NCBI GenBank assembly: GCA_012838955.1
Contig: DUOH01000020.1
Coordinates: 1-56,218 of the forward strand
Direction of reading: 5' to 3'
DNA length: 56,218 nt
From: Bacillota bacterium
GTDB taxonomy: Bacteria > Bacillota > UBA4882 > UBA10575
Shown: positions 15,846 to 23,847 of the stretch, one piece after another
Layout of the letters: each line of letters opens with the position of its first letter
Numbering within the stretch: the first letter of the stretch is position 1
The notes under the pieces: model-generated
Seen by the model: only the letters and a program-made list of their open reading frames with translations
What the model was told of the DNA's origin: nothing
Databases searched by the model: none
Translations under genes and position numbers: made by a program

Positions 15846-17186
15846 ATGAATACGAGAAATTTCTTTAATCACGTGATTCTGGGTTTGGTTTTAGGTCTGC
15901 TCTTCTCTATGTTGTTCTGCTCCTCTTCGGCAGCAGCGCTCTCTGGCACAGGAGAGGATTTCTTGAAGCTCCGGGCGCAGGCTGCGATCTTGGTCGACGC
16001 CGCCACCGGGAAGATTCTGTACGCCCAGAATCCGGACGAGTTATTGCCTACCGCCAGTATGGCCAAGATGATGACGGAATATCTGGTGCTGGAGGCGGTT
16101 GACGAAAAGAGAATCAACTGGGAGCAAAAGACGCGCATCAGTGATTATGCTTATAGAATTTCCCAGAACCTCTCGTTGTCCAATGTTCCGCTGCGGAAGA
16201 ATGAATCCTATACAATAAGGGAACTTTATGAAGCCATGGCCATTTACTCGGCGAACGGCGCTACGATTGCCCTGGCCGAATTGGTCGGTGGCTCGGAGGA
16301 TAATTTTGTCCGGATGATGAATGAGAAAGCGGAAGAGCTAGGGCTGAAGGATTATAAGTTCGTGAATAGCACCGGGTTGAATAATAGTGATCTCTTGGGT
16401 ATGCATCCGGCTAATACCGGCCGGAACGAAGAGGATATGATGTCCGCCAGGGCCACGGCGAAATTAGCCTTTCACTTGATTCGCAATTATCCCGAGGTCT
16501 TTACCTTCTCCAGTGTGCCCAAGAGATACTTCCGGGAAGGAACCAAGGATGAGATCTCCATGTCGAACTGGAATTTTATGCTTCCCGGCCTGATCTACGC
16601 CTACGAAGGGGTGGACGGGTTGAAGACCGGCTCCACTACGCTGGCTGGGTACTCCTTTACCGGTACCGCCAAGCGGGGTGAAGTCCGTTTATTGACTGTA
16701 ATCATGAAGACCTCTTCCATAGAGGCACGGTTTGCGGAAACCCGGAAACTGCTGGACTACGGGTTCAACAATTTTTACCGGCACGAGGTGGCGAAGGCCC
16801 GTTACCGGAGTGCAGAAGGGCAAATTCCAGTGGCCAACGGTAGGGAACGGACGGTAGACATTGAAAATACAAAGCCGTTGACTGTGTTGATCAGGAGGGG
16901 AGAGGACCGCCTTTATCAGCCCGCATACAAACTTGATCAGCGGGTGCTTACTTCGGACGGTAGGCTACCGGCTCCGGCGCCAAAAGGAAAGGTCGTAGGC
17001 TTGCTGGTTCCGGAGTATACAGGGGAAAAGGATTATGATTACTTGACCGGCGACGGGCAAGACCTGGAAGGAGTGGAAGTGGTAACAGTTAAAGAAGTGG
17101 AGAAGGCCGGGTTCTTCACTAGAATACTACGGGCGATCGGCCGCTTTTTCGCCGCGATTTGGCAAAGCATAGTGGGGCTTTTTTAA
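15846..17186 (+). CDS. dacF: D-alanyl-D-alanine carboxypeptidase (DacF-like PBP)
   Basis: This 446-aa secreted, membrane-tethered serine peptidase trims D-Ala from peptidoglycan stem peptides. A signal peptide covers residues about 1-33. The penicillin-binding motifs are S71-M-A-K (SxxK), S-A-N in IYSANGA, and K-T-G in GLKTGST. The C-terminal PBP5-like domain ends in a hydrophobic/amphipathic tail (FFTRILRAIGRFFAAIW) that would anchor it. DacF-type enzymes act on vegetative or spore cortex wall. The ATG at 15846-15848 follows AAGGAAG. It is followed by 170 nt without a clear terminator. Confidence 0.92.
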   Translation: MNTRNFFNHVILGLVLGLLFSMLFCSSSAAALSGTGEDFLKLRAQAAILVDAATGKILYAQNPDELLPTASMAKMMTEYLVLEAVDEKRINWEQKTRISDYAYRISQNLSLSNVPLRKNESYTIRELYEAMAIYSANGATIALAELVGGSEDNFVRMMNEKAEELGLKDYKFVNSTGLNNSDLLGMHPANTGRNEEDMMSARATAKLAFHLIRNYPEVFTFSSVPKRYFREGTKDEISMSNWNFMLPGLIYAYEGVDGLKTGSTTLAGYSFTGTAKRGEVRLLTVIMKTSSIEARFAETRKLLDYGFNNFYRHEVAKARYRSAEGQIPVANGRERTVDIENTKPLTVLIRRGEDRLYQPAYKLDQRVLTSDGRLPAPAPKGKVVGLLVPEYTGEKDYDYLTGDGQDLEGVEVVTVKEVEKAGFFTRILRAIGRFFAAIWQSIVGLF

Positions 17187-17363
17187 GAAGTTTGTCAGGG
17201 AAGCCGAAGATCTTCGCGCACAGGCGCGCCTCCCTTCATCATCTCAAAAGAGAAGGCCTGTTCTTTCCAGATGTGCAGAATTCGTATTTTTTTTATAGTA
17301 ATTGAAAGGATTTCGCCCTGCCCATAGTGAATTTACTTAAAGATGTGGTGCGGGGGTGAAAGT

Positions 17364-17933
17364 GTGTTACTAAGTAGAGAAGAAAAGAAGCCCAACAAAA
17401 TACAGGCTTTAAGGAGAATCAGCAGGATTCTGCGGGCGGCGGGTTTTAAGAAGAAAAAATCTTTCCTGCCTTTATACCATGAATTAGTGAAGGGAGGAAA
17501 TTCTTTCGGGGTTGGCTTTGAATTGGAGAAAGGCGGTCACGGAATTGCTGCTGATCTAACTTTGAATGGGCGATATATTGGGCGCGCGGACGAACTCTTC
17601 ACCGATGAGGTGATTGGGGATAATTTTTGGAAATTCACTACCCATGAGGAGTTACTCGCTCAACTGGATGAGATTATGTCATTGGTTTTACATAATTATG
17701 AGGCTATTTTAGACGGTAACCTTGACTTAGATAAAAGGCGCGCAGAATGGGATCGAATACAAGAAGAGTTTTTGCGCGGATTAAATCCGGAAGACCAAGG
17801 AAAGTTGGAAAAGGCGATCCAGGGAAAGATGGAAGAGTGGCGGCGCCGGAGAGCCGGTCAACCTTTACCTTTATGGAAAGATATCTGGGAGGAATTTGGC
17901 TTTTCTGCCGTCTCCGGTAGCGCGCGCAAGTAA
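17364..17933 (+). CDS. Hypothetical cytoplasmic protein
   Basis: This 189-aa protein is rich in charged residues, with no signal peptide or membrane span. Residues about 10-45 are basic (KIQALRRISRILRAAGFKKKKSF). The middle (GVGFELEKGGHGIAADLTLNG) looks like beta-strands, and residues 85-175 are helical with acidic and basic stretches. I do not recognise a family. The start is the GTG at 17364-17366, 5 nt after GGGGGTG; a GTG 21 nt upstream has no ribosome site. It sits after dacF and before a small basic protein gene, with no evident operon partner. Confidence 0.7.
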   Translation: MLLSREEKKPNKIQALRRISRILRAAGFKKKKSFLPLYHELVKGGNSFGVGFELEKGGHGIAADLTLNGRYIGRADELFTDEVIGDNFWKFTTHEELLAQLDEIMSLVLHNYEAILDGNLDLDKRRAEWDRIQEEFLRGLNPEDQGKLEKAIQGKMEEWRRRRAGQPLPLWKDIWEEFGFSAVSGSARK

Positions 17934-17963
17934 CTACCAGTAATGATTGGAGTATCAATTAAC

Positions 17964-17992
17964 CGCCTCCGGTTAAGCTAAAGCCGGAGGTG
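17964..17992 (+). promoter_or_regulatory. Hairpin that covers a ribosome-binding site
   Basis: The arms cgcctccgg (17964-17972) and ccggaggtg (17984-17992) pair with one G-T, loop 11 nt. The right arm is the GGAGG site of the gene starting at 17999, so the fold would block its translation. No T-run follows, so it is not a terminator. Confidence 0.5.
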
Positions 17993-17998
17993 ATTTTG

Positions 17999-18229
17999 TT
18001 GAGCGGTCGGGAGAACCAAGGTGTTAATACCAGACATCCGGAGAGGCCTCCGCGCAAACCGGCGCGGTTGGATCAGTTCGCTGATGACATCTATCGGGAT
18101 CAGGCAGAGATTGCCGAAGAGTTTGGAGTGACCGGGAGAAGAGAAACCAGGCGGGTGCGGGCGTTGACCCGCCCACACGGATACGTCTCTGACAGACGCG
18201 ACCAACGCGGGACACGTGGACGTACTTGA
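17999..18229 (+). CDS. Small basic protein of unknown function
   Basis: The 76-aa product is arginine-rich: starts SGRENQGVNTRHPER, has a middle stretch DQFADDIYRDQAEIAEEFGV that could form a helix, then ends RRDQRGTRGRT. There are no cysteines or membrane spans. A GGAGG site precedes a TTG start at 8 nt. It could bind nucleic acid or be a spore core protein, but no family is recognised. Its ribosome site is inside the hairpin at 17964-17992. Codon use resembles neighbours, so I think the gene is real but with moderate confidence. Confidence 0.5.
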   Translation: MSGRENQGVNTRHPERPPRKPARLDQFADDIYRDQAEIAEEFGVTGRRETRRVRALTRPHGYVSDRRDQRGTRGRT

Positions 18230-18264
18230 GGGTGCAAAGACGTGAACGGAGAAGAGAAAAAAAC

Positions 18265-18293
18265 TTGACGCTTTTGTACGGATGGGCTATAAT
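18265..18293 (+). promoter_or_regulatory. Promoter of the thrS T-box transcript
   Basis: TTGACG (18265-18270), 17 nt, TATAAT (18288-18293). It fits a strong sigma-A promoter about 170 nt before Stem I. Confidence 0.8.
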
Positions 18294-18463
18294 ATGTGTT
18301 AATTTATGAGTACGCGCACGCCAATTGCACGCCTATTGCATATGCGTGGAGTGAATTTCCAGCTGTTTGCTGTGGAAATGCACGACCCGTGTTTGAGTTT
18401 TAAGTTAAGGTTGATTAAATAGTGCATACGAAGTATGCGCAAACTATGCGCAGATGCGTACGG

Positions 18464-18830
18464 ACTTAGGCGATGAAGAGGAGAGTAACCGCAGGCTGAA
18501 GGTTTCAGAGAGAAGGGTGGACGCTGCAAGCCCTTCCCAGAGGCGCGGTGAAAACCACCTCGGAGCTGCCGGAGTAAGTTTTATCTTGATCGGATAAGTC
18601 CTATCTTTTCAGATAGGTATCTTTTCAGATAGGTATCTTTTCAGATCTTTTCAGATATTTTGATTTGATCAGATAAGATGAAAGCCGGACGGTAGGCGCC
18701 GTTACCGCCATGATGAGGAAGCCGGATCCCGGTGCGCGCCTGCTTTTAGCTGGGTGCTGACGGGGTCAATTAGGGTGGAACCGCGAGCAAATTGCCCGTC
18801 CCTGAATACTACAGGGGCGGGTTTTTCTTT
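18464..18830 (+). ncRNA. T-box leader with Thr (ACC) specifier
   Basis: Stem I marks: GATGAAGAGGAGAGTA, AGAGAG/GCTGCAAG distal elements, and TGAAA-ACC-ACCTCGG with specifier ACC at 18554-18556. The T-box core AGGGTGGAACCGCG is at 18772-18785 and the terminator has 10-bp arms CCCGTCCCTG/CAGGGGCGGG (18795-18804, 18812-18821) then a T-run. Between Stem I and the antiterminator sits an unusual run of small hairpins (18600-18656). It controls a Nudix gene and thrS. Confidence 0.92.
18600..18656 (+). repeat. Tandem UUUC-loop hairpin repeats inside the T-box
   Basis: Units are CCTATCT-TTTC-AGATAGG, TATCT-TTTC-AGATA, ATCT-TTTC-AGAT and a final TTTTCAGATA. Each unit is a 4- to 7-bp hairpin with the same tetraloop. 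Confidence 0.75.
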
Positions 18831-18838
18831 ATAACATT

Positions 18839-18966
18839 GCTGCGTCGGCGGGACCCGGAGAACTTTAGGCGAGCAAAGTCGGGCAGGAATTTCTTCCAAG
18901 ATGCGCTGCTGCGCCAGCCGAACCCGGAGAACTTCACAAGAGGCAAGGTTCGACGGGGATTTTCTG
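18839..18966 (+). repeat. Two imperfect tandem copies of a stem-loop element
   Basis: Copies at about 18839-18892 and 18907-18966 share GCTGCG, then ACCCGGAGAACTT, then a GG(C)-AAG return arm and GGGA/GGAAT-TTCT. The first folds with ACTTT/AAAGT and CCCG/CGGG; the second with CGAAC/GTTCG. They lie between the T-box terminator and the Nudix gene. Confidence 0.5.
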
Positions 18967-19056
18967 TATGAGCCTTTTAATCAGAGAAGTTGAGTTACGC
19001 AAAGAATGAAGACTGGTGTCGTGTGTTCCGCGCGACTGGAGAGGAGGGAATGACGG

Positions 19057-19467
19057 ATGGAACCGACGATGGAGATCTGCGCCGGCGGCGTAGTAATCAA
19101 AGACGGAAAGGTCGTGGCCATTAAGCGCAAGAATGGGGTCTGGCTGATGCCCAAGGGGCATGTGGATCCCGGTGAAACCTTGGAAGAAGCAGCCGTCCGC
19201 GAGGTACGGGAGGAGACGGGACTGGTGGCCAGGGCCGGGGTGAAGCTGGGCGAAACCGAATATACCCATCGGGAGGACGGGAGACCGCATCACAAGAAAG
19301 TGCATTGGTTCTATATGGAGGCTGTCTCCGGAGAACTGACTCCGGAAGCGGGGATGTTCACAGATATTAAGCTCCTAGACGAGCAGGAAATAGAGTTATT
19401 AAGCTTTGAGCATGACCGAAAACTGGCCAAACTGGCCCTGACTTTAGTGAAGAAAGGGAAAGGCTGA
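19057..19467 (+). CDS. Nudix hydrolase
   Basis: This 136-aa protein contains a complete Nudix box at about residues 34-56 ([17 protein letters not shown] then REETGL), with the REUXEE glutamates that bind the metal. The N-terminal [12 protein letters not shown] and the C-terminal helix are typical. Its size and the basic [13 protein letters not shown] stretch resemble diadenosine polyphosphate or NTP-cleaning members, but the substrate cannot be read from sequence. ATG at 19057. It is the first gene after the Thr T-box and is followed 66 nt later by thrS, so it is probably raised by threonine shortage. Diadenosine polyphosphates are side products of aminoacyl-tRNA synthetases, which would explain the pairing (inference). 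Confidence 0.9.
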   Translation: MEPTMEICAGGVVIKDGKVVAIKRKNGVWLMPKGHVDPGETLEEAAVREVREETGLVARAGVKLGETEYTHREDGRPHHKKVHWFYMEAVSGELTPEAGMFTDIKLLDEQEIELLSFEHDRKLAKLALTLVKKGKG

Positions 19468-19533
19468 GAGTCATCGCTCCTCAGCGGTGAAAAGGACAGG
19501 GTTTGCGGATAGTGACGAAAAGGAGGACTATTA

Positions 19534-21447
19534 ATGAGTAGATTACTCTTGCCGGATGGCAAAATAATGGAGATTTCCAGTGGAGTCCCGGGGAAAGAAG
19601 CGCTGGCGGCGGTTGATCCCGGGTTGAAGAAAGATCTGATCTGCCTGAAGATTAACGGGGATCTGACTGATCTATCCGCCGTTATTCCGGAAGACGGCGA
19701 GGTTTCTTTGGTATTGAAGGGCGATCCGGAAGCCTTGAGTGTGCTGAGACACTCTGCTTCTCATATTATGGCGCAAGCCGTAAAAAGGCTTTATCCCGAG
19801 GCTAAGCTGGCGATCGGACCGTCAATCGCCGACGGGTTCTATTATGATTTTGACCTGCCCCAACCCTTGACTCCGGAAGATCTGACCAAGATTGAGGCGG
19901 AGATGAAGCGGATCATCAAAGCGGATCTCCGGTTTGAACGGGAGTTGATCCCAAGGGAAGAAGCCCTGGCCACCCTGGAAAAACAGGGGGAGAAGTATAA
20001 GATAGAGTTAATTGAGGGACTGGCCGATGAGGAACTCTCCTTCTATCGGCAGGGAGAGTTCATTGATCTATGCCGGGGACCGCATCTTCCTTCCACCCGT
20101 TATGTTAAAGCTTTTAAGTTGATGAGTGTGGCCGGAGCGTATTGGCGGGGGGATTCTTCCCGCGAGATGTTGCAGCGGATCTACGGCACCGCCTTCTTCA
20201 GTAAAGAAGAGTTACAGAATCATCTGGATCTGTTGGCCGAAGCCGCGAAGAGGGATCACCGAAAACTCGGTAAAGAACTTGACCTTTTCTCTACCGATGA
20301 AGAGATTGGCGCCGGATTGATCTTGTGGCATCCGAAAGGCGGACGGATCAGGGAGGAGATTGAGAACTTCTGGCGGAAGGAGCACCGGGCCAACGGGTAT
20401 GAGATCGTTTACTCTCCTCATATCGGACGGGCCGGTTTGTGGGAGACCAGTGGACACTTAGGCTTTTATCAGGAGAATATGTACTCCGCCATGGAAGTTG
20501 AGGACCAGGATTATATCATCAAGCCGATGAACTGTCCTTTTCATATCGCCATCTATAAGAGCAGGGGCCGGTCTTACCGGGAGCTTCCTTTCCGCTGGGC
20601 GGAGCTGGGCACTGTTTACCGGTATGAACGTAGCGGGGTGCTCCATGGACTGTTAAGGGTGCGCGGTTTCACCCAAGACGACGCTCATATTTTTTGCCGA
20701 CCGGATCAGATGCCGGAGGAGATTGACCGGGTGTTAGCCTTCTGCCTCCATATGCTGAAGGCTTTCGGTTTTAGCGACTTCCGGCTTTACCTTGCCACCA
20801 GGCCCGAGGAGTCTGTAGGTGAAGAGGAGCGCTGGCAGGCGGCGACCACCGCTTTGGAAGAGGCGATTAAAAAGACCGGGCTGCCCTATGAAGTGGATGA
20901 GGGGGGCGGAGCCTTCTATGGGCCGAAGATTGATCTGAAGATCAAGGACGCCCTTGGTCGGGAATGGCAGTGTTCCACTATTCAGTTTGACTTTAACGAA
21001 CCGGAGCGCTTCGGGTTGACCTATAAAGGAGCGGACGGCGCCGATCACCAACCATATATGATTCACCGCGCTCTACTGGGTTCGCTGGAGCGATTCTTCG
21101 GGATCTTGATTGAGCAGTACGGGGGGGCTTTCCCGCTATGGTTGGCCCCAGTCCAAGTTGTTGTGCTGCCGGTGCTGCCTGAACATCGGGAATATGCGGA
21201 CCGGATCTGTGCTTGGCTGCGTGAGAACGGAATCCGGGTTGAACCGGACGGCAGAAACGAAAAGATCGGGTACAGGATTAGAGAAGCGCAGGTGAAGAAG
21301 GTTCCCTATATGATTATTGTCGGGGAGAAAGAGGCTGCCCAGGGGACGCTCTCCGTCCGAAGCCGGAGAGAAGGGGACCTGGGGGTCCAAGAGAGGGAGG
21401 TGTTTTTAGCCAGGATCAAACAGGAGATTGAAACCAAGAAGGCCTAG
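19534..21447 (+). CDS. thrS: Threonyl-tRNA synthetase
   Basis: This 637-aa class II synthetase charges tRNA-Thr. Its order is: TGS domain (1-61), editing domain (about 62-225, with HSASH and CRGPH), catalytic core (about 240-535) and anticodon-binding domain (about 540-637). The core has the zinc ligands in MNCPFH, GFTQDDAHIFC and the third His in MIHRALLGS. Class II motif 2 appears as YRYERSGVLHGLLRVRGF. GGAGG precedes the ATG. It sits in a transcript governed by the Thr T-box at 18464-18830, after a Nudix gene. All expected domains are intact. Confidence 0.98.
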   Translation: MSRLLLPDGKIMEISSGVPGKEALAAVDPGLKKDLICLKINGDLTDLSAVIPEDGEVSLVLKGDPEALSVLRHSASHIMAQAVKRLYPEAKLAIGPSIADGFYYDFDLPQPLTPEDLTKIEAEMKRIIKADLRFERELIPREEALATLEKQGEKYKIELIEGLADEELSFYRQGEFIDLCRGPHLPSTRYVKAFKLMSVAGAYWRGDSSREMLQRIYGTAFFSKEELQNHLDLLAEAAKRDHRKLGKELDLFSTDEEIGAGLILWHPKGGRIREEIENFWRKEHRANGYEIVYSPHIGRAGLWETSGHLGFYQENMYSAMEVEDQDYIIKPMNCPFHIAIYKSRGRSYRELPFRWAELGTVYRYERSGVLHGLLRVRGFTQDDAHIFCRPDQMPEEIDRVLAFCLHMLKAFGFSDFRLYLATRPEESVGEEERWQAATTALEEAIKKTGLPYEVDEGGGAFYGPKIDLKIKDALGREWQCSTIQFDFNEPERFGLTYKGADGADHQPYMIHRALLGSLERFFGILIEQYGGAFPLWLAPVQVVVLPVLPEHREYADRICAWLRENGIRVEPDGRNEKIGYRIREAQVKKVPYMIIVGEKEAAQGTLSVRSRREGDLGVQEREVFLARIKQEIETKKA

Positions 21448-21534
21448 GATATTTATGATCATCTCCTTAATTACAGTAATTTCAATTGGCGGATACGTAA
21501 ATATTTATTCCAATGTATACTTGCGTCCAATCGC

Positions 21535-21563
21535 TTGATCCCGGGCCTAAACTTCTGTATAAT
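21535..21563 (+). promoter_or_regulatory. Promoter of the liv operon
   Basis: TTGATC (21535-21540), 17 nt, TATAAT (21558-21563), about 95 nt before livK1. The leader has a small inverted repeat ACGGG-tttta-CCCGT at about 21600-21614. Confidence 0.7.
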
Positions 21564-21658
21564 TTCTATAATCAACTTCTTGCATAATCATGTGGTGATA
21601 CGGGTTTTACCCGTGCCTACCATACTTTTTACAGGAAAATTTAAAGGGGGATTTGATA

Positions 21659-22804
21659 ATGAAAAAATCATCAATCTTATCACTGCTCGGCTTGGCGCTT
21701 TTGTTAAGCGTGGCTTTGCTCTTGACCGGTTGCGGGCAAAAAGAGCCTGATGAAATCAGGATTGGGATCATCGCGCCGCAGACGGGTCCAGTGGCGGCTT
21801 ACGGGGAGGGCGCCCGGGACGGTGCTTTGTTGGCTTTTGATAAGATCAACGCCGCCGGCGGCATCAACGGTAAAAAAATCAAGTACTTCCTGGAGGATAA
21901 TAAAGGAGATCAAGCGGAAACAACCAATGTGGTTAATAAGTTAATCAGTAAAGATAAGGTTATAGCCATTATTGGTCCGGTGATCAGCGGAACTTCCAAC
22001 GTGGCGGCGCCGATCTGTAATAAAGAAAAAATTCCGATGATTACTCCGACCGGTACGGCAGTGGAGATCACAAAAGCCGGCGAGTATATCTCCAGAGTCT
22101 GTTTTCTCGATAGTTATCAGGGATCGGTCATGGCGAAGTTTGCCGTGCAAAATCTGGGGGCCAAGACCGCGGCGGTCCTTTATGACGTGGCCAGTGATTA
22201 CAGTATCGGGATGAAGGATGTTTTTATTGAGAAATTTACGGAGCACGGCGGTGAGGTAATTGAGACTGTCTCCTTTACCAGTGGAGATGCGGATTTCAGC
22301 GCTCAGCTGACGAAGATTAAAGCCGCCAATCCGGATGTGATTTATCTGCCTGCTTACTATAACGATGATTCTCTGGTGCTCCGTCAAGCGCACGGCCTTG
22401 GCATTAAAGCCACTTTCCTCGGGGGAGACGGTTGGGATGCGCAGGAATTGATTGACAGCGCGGGTGCGACCGCGGAAGGTTGTTACTTTACTACCCACTA
22501 TTCGTCAAGCGACCCCTCACCGATCGTGCAGGATTTTCTCCGGGACTATCAAGCAAAGTACAATCGTTTCCCCATTGTCTTTGCGCCGCTGGGGTATGAC
22601 GCCGCTCTTTTATTGGCTGATGCCATCGAGCGGGCTGGTAGCTTGGATCCGGAAGAGATTAAGGATGCTATTAACGCCACCGAAGATTTCCCGGGAGTAA
22701 CCGGCACCCTCTCTCTGGATGAAAACGGGGATCCCATTAAGGATGTAGCGATTGTCACAGTGAAAAACGGCCGGTTTGAACTGGTTACTAAGATGCGGCC
22801 ATAG
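21659..22804 (+). CDS. livK: Branched-chain amino acid ABC transporter, substrate-binding lipoprotein 1
   Basis: This 381-aa extracytoplasmic solute-binding protein (LivK/LIVBP type) has a lipoprotein signal peptide ending LLLTGC, so Cys is the acylated residue. The mature protein is a two-lobe periplasmic-binding fold with IRIGIIAPQTGPVAAYGEG at its start, then IGPVISGTSN and PTGTAVEIT. The Tyr/Asp-rich AQELID and TTHYS stretches are of LIVBP type. The start is the ATG at 21659, after AAAGGGGGA. It is first in a liv operon and is about 60% identical by eye to the second binding protein at 27153. The leucine/isoleucine/valine role is by family. Confidence 0.9.
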   Translation: MKKSSILSLLGLALLLSVALLLTGCGQKEPDEIRIGIIAPQTGPVAAYGEGARDGALLAFDKINAAGGINGKKIKYFLEDNKGDQAETTNVVNKLISKDKVIAIIGPVISGTSNVAAPICNKEKIPMITPTGTAVEITKAGEYISRVCFLDSYQGSVMAKFAVQNLGAKTAAVLYDVASDYSIGMKDVFIEKFTEHGGEVIETVSFTSGDADFSAQLTKIKAANPDVIYLPAYYNDDSLVLRQAHGLGIKATFLGGDGWDAQELIDSAGATAEGCYFTTHYSSSDPSPIVQDFLRDYQAKYNRFPIVFAPLGYDAALLLADAIERAGSLDPEEIKDAINATEDFPGVTGTLSLDENGDPIKDVAIVTVKNGRFELVTKMRP

Positions 22805-22883
22805 GTTCTCATATATTTTGCGCGTGCCATGAGAAGTTGTTTTCTGGTCAGAACCGGGTTTCTTCGCTTGTTGCACGCACATA

Positions 22884-22911
22884 GGCAAAGAGGGGCTATC
22901 CCCTCTTTGCC
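22884..22911 (+). terminator. Perfect 12-bp hairpin between livK1 and livH
   Basis: The arms GGCAAAGAGGGG (22884-22895) and CCCCTCTTTGCC (22900-22911), loop ctat, have no T-run. Such hairpins protect the upstream binding-protein mRNA or partly stop transcription, giving more binding protein than permease. Confidence 0.65.
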
Positions 22912-22968
22912 CTGTTTTGGGCTACGGGTGTTAAATATTGGAAAGTTGATTTTTAAGGGTGTGACGGC

Positions 22969-23844
22969 ATGTCGGAATTTTTACAACAGATTATTAACGG
23001 ATTAAGCCTTGGAAGTATATATGCTCTAATCGCCCTGGGTTATACGATGGTGTACGGTATAATTCAGCTGATTAACTTCGCCCATGGAGATATTTACATG
23101 GTGGGGGCGTTTACCGGCTACTTCGCCATTCTGGCCGGTCTACCATTTCCCCTGGTTCTCTTACTAGCCATGGTATGCCCGGCGATTTTGGGTATGTTTA
23201 TTGAACGTGTGGCTTATAGACCCCTACGCTATTCCCCAAGGATCACGGCTTTAATCACTGCCATCGGGATCTCGCTCTTCCTCGAAAATCTTGGCATTCT
23301 GGTTTTGAGTCCGGATCCGAGGCCGTTTCCTCAGGTCTTTACCAACCCGCCGTTTCAATTGGGACAGGTTACCGTCTCCATTCCGCAGGTGCTTACTTTT
23401 GGAGTGGCCTTGGCCTTGATGGTTGGGTTAACGTTTTTTATCCGTTATACCAAAACCGGAAAAGCCATGCGCGCTTTGGCTCAGGATTTGGAGGCAGCGC
23501 AGTTAATGGGGGTCAATGTGGACAGTATCATCTCAGTGACCTTTATGATCGGTTCCGCCTTGGCCGGCGCGGCCGGGGTGATGGTGGGAATCTTAATCCC
23601 CCGGATTGAGCCGCTAATGGGTATTATGCCGGGGCTCAAGGCGTTTGTGGCCGCAGTGGTTGGTGGGATTGGCAGTATTCCCGGGGCAATGCTGGGTGGA
23701 ATGCTAATGGGTTTGGTGGAGACTTTGACCACGGGTTTCATCTCCTCTACCTGGCGGGATGCCATCGCCTTCGGCTTGCTGATTGTGATCTTACTCTTTA
23801 AGCCATCCGGAATCTTGGGTAAAAACGTACGGGAGAAAGTGTAG
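22969..23844 (+). CDS. livH: Branched-chain amino acid ABC transporter permease LivH
   Basis: This 291-aa integral membrane protein has about eight hydrophobic spans. The N-terminal GLSLGSIYALIALGYTMVYGI, the FAHGD stretch and the C-terminal EAA-like loop (GAAGVMVG..., FVAAVVGGIGSIPGAMLGG) are diagnostic of LivH. It pairs with LivM to form the transmembrane channel. ATG at 22969 follows AAGGGTG. The LivM gene follows directly. Confidence 0.95.
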   Translation: MSEFLQQIINGLSLGSIYALIALGYTMVYGIIQLINFAHGDIYMVGAFTGYFAILAGLPFPLVLLLAMVCPAILGMFIERVAYRPLRYSPRITALITAIGISLFLENLGILVLSPDPRPFPQVFTNPPFQLGQVTVSIPQVLTFGVALALMVGLTFFIRYTKTGKAMRALAQDLEAAQLMGVNVDSIISVTFMIGSALAGAAGVMVGILIPRIEPLMGIMPGLKAFVAAVVGGIGSIPGAMLGGMLMGLVETLTTGFISSTWRDAIAFGLLIVILLFKPSGILGKNVREKV

Positions 23845-23847
23845 GTG

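Noticed and set aside
18300-18460. Short repeats in the thrS leader (such as GCATAC-gaa-GTATGC) as a CRISPR-like array
   Set aside because: The units are short, irregular and self-complementary with no spacers; they are part of the leader fold.
18702-18899. Minus-strand open frame through the T-box and the tandem repeats
   Set aside because: It runs across RNA elements of the opposite strand and has no ribosome site; codon use is unlike neighbouring genes.
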